NCBI GenBank assembly: GCA_017514235.1
Contig: JAFWKK010000009.1
Location: 1 to 37,282 of the forward strand
Origin: Kiritimatiellia bacterium
Lineage (GTDB): Bacteria > Verrucomicrobiota > Kiritimatiellia > RFP12 > UBA1067
Direction: 5' to 3'
DNA: 37,282 bases
Shown here: in pieces, positions 17,061-25,200 of the stretch
How the letters are laid out: every line of letters starts with the position of its first letter
How positions within the stretch are numbered: the stretch's first letter is position 1
The notes under the pieces: generated by a model
What the model saw: the letters and a program-made list of their open reading frames with translations, nothing else
Database searches by the model: none
What the model was told of the DNA's origin: nothing
Program-made: the position numbers and the translations under genes

Positions 17061-17390
17061 CTTCGCCGGCACCAACTCCATAAAAGTTATGACAAGGCCC
17101 CCCTTATCCAATTGCAGATCATCATCATTCGACCCTGCTTTTTGAATTGCTTGCCATCCCCATTTCCAGCACAAGCTTCCCGTTCGCGTTTCCGAGCCTG
17201 TCGCCTCTTCCACGCAACTCTCGCCTGTCTTTTTCTATCGTCTTGCATGTCAGCATCCTTTCCTTTGAAGACAAACGTATTATCTCATATCTTGAACACC
17301 GATATGCAATTTTGGATATCTGCGGATATCCACAGACATCCAAAGGCCATGGCAAGCGCACCAGTTAGCCTGAAACTGCGATAATAACGC
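17061..17390. other. Gene-free stretch with an 8-bp palindrome
   Basis: No credible gene is seen. A perfect inverted repeat TGGATATC-TGCG-GATATCCA sits at 17313-17332, about 60 bp past the stop of the AlbA_2 gene. No T-run follows, so it is at best a weak terminator or a binding site. Confidence 0.4.
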
Positions 17391-18845
17391 CTACTTCAGA
17401 ATCTCCCAATATCCACGAGTCCCACCAACCCGACGCAGCCTGCCGTTGTCTTGGAGTGACTTCAGCACTCTTTCGACTGTTGCCTTTGAAATAGGCAGGT
17501 TCGCCGCCAGCTGTCTTACCGTTAATCGCGGATCACGCGCAATGGATGCCAACACCAACTCTGAATTGTCCTCATTGTCCTCACGATTGTCCTCATTGTC
17601 CTCACGATTGTCCTCTCGACCGCCGTCTTTCACCTTGAGGGCAACACCATCTTCTATCACACTCCTGTAGAACGTCACACGGAAGAATCCGCCGTCAAGC
17701 TCCTCGACCTTAGGCGGCGGCAGACCTAGTTCGTCGCACTTTTCAAAGTAACGCGATACGCCACCACCCCAGCCTTCGACATCCTTCATGTATTCAAGGG
17801 CCGCAGCCAGCCCCATGTTACGAATCTTTGAAATGCCAGACTCCGCCTGCTCAATCGTGAAGTCCTTTACGAGTCCGCCTGGCGAAGTAATCTCAAGCCT
17901 GTCATCGAAGAACGCCACAAAGACATTGGAAGGCTCAAGATAGTCCCGGTGGAACGCCGCATTGCAGATTGCCTCGCGCACAGCAGAAAGCGGCAGTTCA
18001 TACACCTCCTGCCTCTGGCTGTTTACGATCTTCGTGCCAACGCGCATGTTCTTCAACACAAACTGATACGCATCTTCAATCTGATCGGCAATAGGCCCCT
18101 CACACTCCCGGCGGTCGTAAAAATCGCCCTTGACCTTGCCCTTGAACGCCCCACACCGAATACGCGGCTCCACCATTCCCGGGGGAACGTGGCCGGCAAC
18201 AATGTAATAGGCATACGTCGGAACGAGCTTGCCGTTTCGCCTAAACAACAATTCCTTGGACTCCAACCATTTAACCGTCATCGGCTTGACGGCCTTACGC
18301 TCCTCATCATCGAGGCTGTTCTTCCGCGCCGTTTCCGTCATCATTCTGCATGTCGCTACGGCTTCTTTCTGGGATACCGTTGCACCACGTATTGGTTGTT
18401 TATCGAAGCTCAGATTCTCTCCCTCTGCGATAAGCCCCTTCAATCGATATTCTTCTACGCCGCGAGTCGTTGCCCCAATCCGTACAAACGTTCCATCGCG
18501 CATTCCGAGTTTTTTGATGTAGTATGGCGTTTTCGGGCAAGACTTCACATCGACGATTATCAGAGACTTGCCCTGTACGTTCGCAATCTTGACGTCCGGC
18601 GATATTGACGGCGTACATGTTTCAGAAATGACATTCACGATTGCATCCATTTCCGAGAAGACACTATCCCTGGACACCCCGACAATGTTATGTGTCCCGT
18701 CCTCGATCCCGAATATGATCCGCCCGCCTTTCCCGTTCGCGAACGCGACAACCGTTTTCGTGAACTTCAAGGAGTCTTTCGGCCTCGCCTCCTTGAACTC
18801 CAACGCGACATTCTCGCCGCCCAATATTTCCTCAAGCAATGTCAT
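17391..18845 (-). CDS. AlbA_2 (Schlafen-like)/HATPase_c_4 regulator with C-terminal winged helix
   Basis: The protein has 484 residues. The N-terminal AlbA_2 domain, about 1-140, shows ENVALEFKEA, FANGKGGRIIFGIED and the closing DGTFVRIG. The central region, about 280-400, has a GHKL-type ATP-binding signature (REAICNAAFHRDY, DRLEITSPGGL). The C-terminal ~55 residues form a winged helix (LTVRQLAANLPISKATVERVLKSLQDNGRLRR). This matches the widespread family once annotated as RecG-like putative transcriptional regulators. The linker before the winged helix is an in-frame tandem repeat of EDN/REDN units. AAGGAG lies six bases before the ATG. Such proteins are often regulators or defence-associated; the specific role is unknown. 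Confidence 0.85.
   Translation of the reverse strand: MTLLEEILGGENVALEFKEARPKDSLKFTKTVVAFANGKGGRIIFGIEDGTHNIVGVSRDSVFSEMDAIVNVISETCTPSISPDVKIANVQGKSLIIVDVKSCPKTPYYIKKLGMRDGTFVRIGATTRGVEEYRLKGLIAEGENLSFDKQPIRGATVSQKEAVATCRMMTETARKNSLDDEERKAVKPMTVKWLESKELLFRRNGKLVPTYAYYIVAGHVPPGMVEPRIRCGAFKGKVKGDFYDRRECEGPIADQIEDAYQFVLKNMRVGTKIVNSQRQEVYELPLSAVREAICNAAFHRDYLEPSNVFVAFFDDRLEITSPGGLVKDFTIEQAESGISKIRNMGLAAALEYMKDVEGWGGGVSRYFEKCDELGLPPPKVEELDGGFFRVTFYRSVIEDGVALKVKDGGREDNREDNEDNREDNEDNSELVLASIARDPRLTVRQLAANLPISKATVERVLKSLQDNGRLRRVGGTRGYWEILK
17566..17616. repeat. In-gene tandem repeat, 21-bp unit
   Basis: Two near-identical copies of TCCTCATTGTCCTCACGATTG plus partial units encode the EDN/REDN linker of the AlbA_2 protein. 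Unit lengths are multiples of three, so copy-number change would alter linker length without a frameshift. Confidence 0.7.
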
Positions 18846-18871
18846 GACATTCTCCTTTGTTAGTCGATTCG

Positions 18872-18880
18872 ATTATATCA
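18872..18880 (-). promoter_or_regulatory. Extended -10 promoter of the AlbA_2 gene
   Basis: TGA-TATAAT on the - strand lies about 27 bp before the ATG at 18845, with the AAAGGAG ribosome site between them. Confidence 0.5.
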
Positions 18881-18911
18881 TTTTCAGTACGATGATTTCG
18901 CGGGTTCTTCT

Positions 18912-19781
18912 TTACGACATCATCCCGCTATCGTCTTCTAGCCATTTCGACATCTCCGCCTCAAGCCGCCCAAGCGGCACAAGGCAAAACGGGCGGAACC
19001 ACTGGGTGGAAATCTTCTCGTCAATGCAGCAAGTAATGAAACGGCTCTTCTGGTCGCGACTAAACAACTTGGCCCGATCAACCCACTTATCGATTCCCAA
19101 AACACCAGTTTTCGTTTCGAAGACATAGAACCGATCGCCCACACGCGCTACGACATCGAGCTGCATGTCGGGCGAAACCTTCTCCAGCGCCAACCGCACA
19201 AGCTTGACATCGTAGAAGATGTCGTAGGAGAGCTTGTGTCCTTTTAACTTTTGCTCTTTTGCAAATGCCTGAAGCGCACTTTCGATGATTGAACGGTTGA
19301 CAATCTCGGCCCAACCGCCATTCCAAAATTGGATCGCCTGGCTCTTTCCACCTCTCTTGATTTTAAGTTCCGTTCGCGAACGTTCAACCGAGATCCAGCC
19401 AAAGCCCTTGAACGCTTCGCAAAGCTGAATCAGTGCCGACTTCTCCTCAGGACCAAAATCGCCAAGGTCAACCACAATTTCCCGATTCTCTTTCTTTGTC
19501 AGTGACTTGAATATCGGAACCGCCCGATCCTTGATCCGGAACATGAGCTTCGCAGCGCTCACCCCCGGCGATGGCTTCTCCTTGCTCTTATAATCAAGAA
19601 TGCGAAATCCCAACGCTCCCACATACTTCGCCAGCAGGTAGGTCTTCCGCGCCTTGAAAAAAGGATCTGTCTCCAGTATCTTCGCGTCACGTGCGGCTGC
19701 ATGCGCGTCGATTTGCTCTTGCAGCACATCGCGCGCGAAGACAAGCTTTTCGATGTCAGATGTCGAAGTGACAGTATGCAT
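18912..19781 (-). CDS. PD-(D/E)XK-like protein, possible nuclease
   Basis: The protein has 289 residues. The N-terminus is helical with a coiled-coil-like start. About residues 205-226 read LDVVARVGDRFYVFETKTG. An aspartate followed by a strand ending in E-T-K is the core pattern of the PD-(D/E)XK fold, as in Card1/DUF1887-type and restriction-like nucleases (the usual ExK). The next helix (KWVDRAKLFSRDQ) and an 'ITCCIDE' strand fit the fold. An AGGA sequence about ten bases before the ATG is the likely ribosome site. It follows the MATE-fusion gene by 31 bases and may be co-transcribed with it. Overall family uncertain; catalytic activity is inferred. Confidence 0.5.
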   Translation of the reverse strand: MHTVTSTSDIEKLVFARDVLQEQIDAHAAARDAKILETDPFFKARKTYLLAKYVGALGFRILDYKSKEKPSPGVSAAKLMFRIKDRAVPIFKSLTKKENREIVVDLGDFGPEEKSALIQLCEAFKGFGWISVERSRTELKIKRGGKSQAIQFWNGGWAEIVNRSIIESALQAFAKEQKLKGHKLSYDIFYDVKLVRLALEKVSPDMQLDVVARVGDRFYVFETKTGVLGIDKWVDRAKLFSRDQKSRFITCCIDEKISTQWFRPFCLVPLGRLEAEMSKWLEDDSGMMS

Positions 19782-19812
19782 GCTGAGCTTTTCCTATTTG
19801 GCGGCGGCAAGG

Positions 19813-22161
19813 CTATCCCCCATGTCCGCTTTCGGCGGCTCCGCCGCTTTCGCCGCCTGAGACAGCATGGGCGGGCTTGCTGCTTCTTTGGTGTTCCGCA
19901 TAGGCGGCTTCCAGACGGCGGGTAGAAGGCGTGGTCATGCGGAACTTGGGCGGGATGGCCGAGACTTCGTATATCATGGAATGGTGATTCGATTCGCGCA
20001 CTTTGCGGAGTCCGAAAAACCGGCAGAACTTCCTGCCGTCGCCAGTGACCACGTCCGCAACCATGCGGTCGATGAAGATGCCGCGCATTGACAGGTCGAC
20101 AAAGTCCTCGACCATGGCGTTGAACATCGTCAGCACCATCCTTACGCTTCGATGTTCGGGATGCACGACGACGCCAGTGAAGTAGAGGTGGTATATCCCG
20201 GGGGCATCGTATTTCACCACCATTTCAGGCGTCAGATCGGTATCCATGAAGGCTCCGCCGAGAATTCGCAAATACGTCGACTCAGTTACCGGAAGCAGCA
20301 TGGTGTAACCGACGAGCTTTCCCGTTTCACGGTCACGGACGACAAAACCGCTCTCGCGGTTTGTCTTGAACAGTGCGTAGTTCTGCTCTGGCGTAGTGTG
20401 GTAGCAAGCGTCGAAATTGCGGTCATCGAGGGCAACCACATCCTTGATTTCAGCAGGTGTCATGTCGATGCCGCGCAGGATTTCGTACTTCTTTTCAAAC
20501 GGGGCCTTGGGACAGGGAAAGATGAACATGTTGCGGTTGAACCCGGCGGCCGGCAGATGCAGCACAGAACTCTCGGACACGTCAATCGCGAAGTGCAGGC
20601 CATCGTCCCTGACAATGAGCCTAACGACGTCGCCCTCAGGCTTCACGGTGATTTCCGCCTGTACGCGCCTGGATTTGCCGTTACGCTCGCGGATGCGTTC
20701 CAAGGCAAGCGCCAGCGTGTTCACGACATTCCTGGCGGTTTCCGCCGAAAAGGATTCGAGAAGCGCCGTTTCAACCGTTGCAACGACATTTGCGCAGGCT
20801 GCGGAGTCGGACGCTTCGACAGACCAAACATGGGTTTCCCCGCTGGCTTCACCCGGCCTTTGCCGGCGCAGCGACGACATGGCGAGGAACGCCGCCACCG
20901 TGACCGTCGGTCCGGCCGCAATGGCGCCCCAGACGCCGTTCACCCCCGCCACCTCCCCGAATGTAAAGATCAGTGCGACAGGAACTGCAAAGAAAGCCAA
21001 AGCCGTCAGCGCAACCGAGCGGCCGGGGCGCCCGACGTACTGGTAATGCGAGTTCAGCATATACGTAAGCGCATATCCGGCAAGCCCCGTCACCGTCAGC
21101 CTCGCCGCACGGCTTGCGTCGCCGACCAGCGCCTGATCCTCTATGCCGACCACTTCCGCGAACAGTTCCGGCGCAATGAACACGACGGCCGTAAGGAAAA
21201 GCCCTTCGAAGACGGATATGCACGCGGCGAAGCGGACCAGCCTGTTTATCGCGGTCGTGTTACCCTCTCCGTAATAGACCGTCTCCATCGGCTGGAGGGC
21301 GATTCCCACGCCGTTGAAAAACAGGGAAAGCCGTATCACAAAAAACACGACGGTCGCGACCGGCAGCGAGTCCGAACCGCATGAGCGAATAAGGTACTTG
21401 GTGGTGACGAAGAACATGAGCGCCTGGAAAAGCCCTGCCGAAGCGTCGCCGAAGCTCAGCTTCAGGGAGCGGACGAGGTCCTGCGGCAGAAACATCGGAG
21501 CAAAGCGTATCCCGCATCTTCCGCAGTTCAGGAGTCGCGGCAGGAGCATCGCCAGTCCCGCAAGATAGGCAATTAGCGTGCCAAGCGCTATCCCGCCCAT
21601 GCCGAGCGCCGGCAACCCCCACTTGCCGGAACACAGCCCATACGAAAGCGCCAGGTTCACGATTACCTGCGAACAGTAAGACGCCGTGCAGCAGAACTCA
21701 CCTCCATCGGTATAGACGAGATACAGAAGAACTAGGTCGACAGCCTCTAGAACGGCCACGGCCGGATACCATTTCAAGTAGGCGGCAGCATATCCCGTCG
21801 TGTCTGCGTCCGGTGCCATGAAGGCAAGGTAGGAGCCACTCAAGACGACGATCGCAATGCAAAGCGCCAGCCCGAGCGCGATGGAGGCGACAAGGCCCTG
21901 TCCCGCGAGATTCGCCGCTCGCCCTTTCTGCATTCGCGCCATTGCGTCGGAGTAGACTATTGACGTTCCGACGGCAAGCAGCCAGGTGAAGAAGCTCACC
22001 ATCATGAACACGGGCATGAGCAGGTTCATTGCTCCAAGCGCCTCTTCGCCGATTACCCGCCCGGCGATTACGCTGTCTGACAATACAAGGGCGTACTCGG
22101 CGACTATCACAACGGTCGCTGCACCGAGGAAACCAACGAACTTGCGGTTGGCAAATGTCAT
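19813..22161 (-). CDS. MATE-type transporter fused to HATPase-like and GNAT-like domains
   Basis: The protein has 782 residues. About residues 1-430 form a polytopic MATE-family exporter domain with roughly 12 hydrophobic segments (for example VIAGRVIGEEALGAMNLLMP near the start). About 440-540 is a soluble region resembling an RsbW-type HATPase: an N-box-like helix ETARNVVNTLALALERIRE, then VRLIVRDDGLHF. The canonical ATP-binding residues look incomplete. About 575-745 resembles a GNAT acyltransferase (GFVVRDRETGKLVGYTMLLP, later YFTGVVVHPEHRS, the acetyl-CoA-loop position). Its role is unclear. It may export a metabolite and modify or sense it on the cytoplasmic side. It lies directly after the 1680-aa T3SS-region gene, but no functional link is shown. 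Confidence 0.75.
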   Translation of the reverse strand: MTFANRKFVGFLGAATVVIVAEYALVLSDSVIAGRVIGEEALGAMNLLMPVFMMVSFFTWLLAVGTSIVYSDAMARMQKGRAANLAGQGLVASIALGLALCIAIVVLSGSYLAFMAPDADTTGYAAAYLKWYPAVAVLEAVDLVLLYLVYTDGGEFCCTASYCSQVIVNLALSYGLCSGKWGLPALGMGGIALGTLIAYLAGLAMLLPRLLNCGRCGIRFAPMFLPQDLVRSLKLSFGDASAGLFQALMFFVTTKYLIRSCGSDSLPVATVVFFVIRLSLFFNGVGIALQPMETVYYGEGNTTAINRLVRFAACISVFEGLFLTAVVFIAPELFAEVVGIEDQALVGDASRAARLTVTGLAGYALTYMLNSHYQYVGRPGRSVALTALAFFAVPVALIFTFGEVAGVNGVWGAIAAGPTVTVAAFLAMSSLRRQRPGEASGETHVWSVEASDSAACANVVATVETALLESFSAETARNVVNTLALALERIRERNGKSRRVQAEITVKPEGDVVRLIVRDDGLHFAIDVSESSVLHLPAAGFNRNMFIFPCPKAPFEKKYEILRGIDMTPAEIKDVVALDDRNFDACYHTTPEQNYALFKTNRESGFVVRDRETGKLVGYTMLLPVTESTYLRILGGAFMDTDLTPEMVVKYDAPGIYHLYFTGVVVHPEHRSVRMVLTMFNAMVEDFVDLSMRGIFIDRMVADVVTGDGRKFCRFFGLRKVRESNHHSMIYEVSAIPPKFRMTTPSTRRLEAAYAEHQRSSKPAHAVSGGESGGAAESGHGG

Positions 22162-22226
22162 TGTCTCACTTCACTGTCAAATTTCCTGTTTTGCATTCAA
22201 GCGCCATGCCTGCACTCAGCCAGCCC

Positions 22227-25200
22227 CTACTCGACGACAACCTGGGTGGTCTGCATGGTACCGTCCAGGGCGACGGCCGTCTCCCAATGGAAGTGCACCG
22301 GGAAGCCGGCCGGCTCGCTGTAGCGGATGGTGACGGCGCCGGTCTCGGCGTTCTTCGCGAGCGTGTAGGTGAGCGGCATGTGCTCCGTATTGTGGATGTC
22401 CTGCGCGGCAAAGGCGCCGACGACGGAAGCCGAGCTCGCCTGCGTAAGCGCAAAGAACACGGCGTTCAGCTGCACCGGGTGGACGCTGCCGCAGAAAGCC
22501 GCGACCTTGTCCGCGATAACCTTCGCCTCGGCGGTGCTTGCGCTCTTGAGCTTCGTGCCGTCCGGGAACGCCACGGTGAAGACGTTTTCCTCCGGCTTCA
22601 GGACAAGCTGCCTGCTCTTGATGTAGGTGGCGTTGTTCGGGCGCTCGAGGTCCATGACCATCTGGGTGCGTCCGCCGCTGGCGTCGTTTCGCAGTTCGGC
22701 TATGCCGCCGTTGGCCTCGGCGACGTAGGGTGCATTCGGCAGCGTCTTCTTCGCGAGAATCGCGGCCACGGCCTCTTCGATCGTGCATCCGCAGTTCTGC
22801 ATCATGAAGGAAATGCTCATCATGGCCTGGTAGTCGCCGTTGAGCTGTCCGGGGCGAATCTCGTTGTCGAGCCTGTTGGTTACGACATCGGCCATCTGCT
22901 TTATGGTCATTCCCGCAGCCCCGGGGATGTCCGTGAGGAACCGGCTGCAGAAGCTTTCCTTCGTAAGCGTCCCGTTCTTGCGCATTTCGTCTATCTCGTC
23001 GAGGTGGGCGAGCACCCGGGCCACGATTTCCAGGCTGAGCTGGCCGTGCATGTTCACATAGAGGTCCGCAGCGGTCCTGGGGAGCGGCGCCAGCAGGTCG
23101 AACACGGCGAACAGGACGACGCGCTTTTCGGGCGGCACCTGCGCGAACGTGTTGACGCAGGACGTCACATAGGCACGGCCGACGAAGCGCGTGACCGGGT
23201 TGTGCTCCATGCCGAAGATCGCCTCCGGGTCGTCGGCGGCGAGCGGCATTGTCTCGTCGATCGCCAGGTGCTCGAAGATGAACTTCTCGTACGCGTATTC
23301 GGCGTCCTCCTTGAAATAGGCGGTGCTTGCGTTGAGCACTGTGAGGCTCGCCCCCTCGGGTATGACCGGGTTGTGGACCCGCAGCGGATCCAGCGCGGCA
23401 TTGGTCGCGGCGAACCAGTTCTTGAAGGTGCCGAGCAGCGCGAGGCCGGCGCGGAAGTTCTCGACGGAGGCGGTGAAGCGCCCGCCATAGGCGTAGAGGC
23501 GGCGGGCGGGGCTCGCGTTGTCAAGGGCGGCGGCGCGAGCCTCGACCATGGTGCAGCCGGTCGCCTTGCTGTAGAGGTCGGCGACGCGCTCCAGCATCGC
23601 CAGCTCGCTGGCGACGTAGCCAAGCGAGAGCGCCGTCCTGGCGGAGGCGGAGCCCTGGACGTCGAAGCCGTCCGCGAGCTTTATTTCGGTCACCTTGGCG
23701 CGGATCGCGCCCTCGCTCGCCTCGAGCGCCTCGTCGCGCAGGTCAAGAGCGATCATGAACGCCTTCAGCTCGGCGCGCTGGCCCGCGTCCATGTCGGCGG
23801 CGTAGCGGTCCAGGAGCGCGGGGGCGCGCTTCACGACGACGGCGGCGCGGGCCTTCTGCTCCGCGGTTGCCGTCGCCTTGCGCACGGCGTTGGCATCTGC
23901 GACCGGCAGCCATTCGTCGTTGAGCGCGTTGGTGATGGCGGCGAACAGCCTGCGGCCCAGCGCGGCGGCGGCGGCGTTCTTGCTGGCGGCGCGGGCGGCG
24001 GCGGCGTCTGGGACGACCTGCCCCGCCTCGTTGATTATGCTCAACGCGTCCATGTAGTCGTTGTTGTAGCGCTGGTGGGCCGCTATGCCGACCTCGTCGA
24101 TCGCGGCGAACCTGTCGGCGGCAACAAGGCGGGCGGCGGCGGCGAGAAGCGTGTCGCCGCAGAAGTCCACGAACGCGGCGTTGAGGATGTCCTTGAGGAC
24201 GGCATAGTCGTCGTTGTCCATCTTGAGGCGCTTTTCCTCGGGCAGAACCGCTTCGACCGCGTCGTTGAGGCGCGCGCTGACCTGCTGGAGGACGCTGAAG
24301 ATCTCTTCGGTCGTCGACTTCTCGACCTTGTCCGGGACGAGGACGGCCTTGGCGAACTGGAAGGCGGCGCGGATTTCCCCGCGCTCCAGGATCGTCTTCG
24401 CCGCGTCCGGAAGGTCGCGGTCGGTGTAGGAGCGCTGCTCGAGCGTCTCGACCATAAGCGCCCCGCGGGTCGAGTCGGACACCTCAAGGTTGTAGATTGC
24501 GGCGATGAAGCCGGCCTTCTTCTCGATGAACGACTGGACGCGCTCCTCGGCCTGTTTGCGGACTGCGGCGGTGTCCCATGCCGAGATGTCGGTCTCGGGC
24601 TTGACGAGCTTGTACTTGACGTCGCCGCGCAGGAAGTTGAGCGCACCTCCGCCTTCGAGAAGCAGGCCATTGGCGTTCAGGTACGTCTCGACGATGTTTC
24701 GGTCGATGCCAGCGCGTTCGGAAATGCCGTTGACGACGGTCGTCCAGGCCGTTGCGTTCACGCGGCGGATCTCGTCGAAGGAGCGGAGTGCGGCGAGCAG
24801 CACCGCGTCCTGCTGGGCGAGCAGCCCTTTTACGGCCTCCGACACGTTCTTCCCGCTGTTGGCGGCGTCGGCGATCGCGGCGGCGAGGTTCCCGCGCAGG
24901 TCTCCGTCGCGCCTGAAGGCCACGTCTGCGCAGAAGTCGTCCAGCCCGGTCGGGTCGATGCCGTTCTGCCTTGCGACCTCCGCGACGCGCCGGATCACGG
25001 CGTGGTGGGCGGCCTGCTGCACGAACTGCATCCGGACGAGCGCCTGCAGCTGATAGGGGGTGACGGCCTGCGTGGACTTGCGCACCTGCTGCGCAAGCTT
25101 CTTGCCGTCGTAGCCGGAGAGCAGCTTCGTCTTCTCCTCCATGCGGAGGTCGTCGAAGCCGAGGCTGTCCAGCGCCTGGTAGAGCGCCCGCGCGACGATC

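Noticed and set aside
16806-17213. 135-codon - strand frame after the membrane-protein gene
   Set aside because: Arg/Gly/Pro-rich composition with no motif; another phase of the same stretch contains the ADP-ribosylglycohydrolase-like remnant.
17313-17332. Palindrome TGGATATC-TGCG-GATATCCA as a terminator for the AlbA_2 gene
   Set aside because: A-T-rich stem with no following T-run in the transcript sense; kept only as a palindrome note.
17574-17616. Possible CRISPR-like array in the TCCTCATTG repeats
   Set aside because: Units are directly contiguous 9-21 bp codon repeats without spacers and lie within a coding linker.
20152-21384. 410-codon + strand frame opposite the MATE fusion gene
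   Set aside because: Arg/His/Asp-rich shadow; the opposite strand encodes clear transporter segments.
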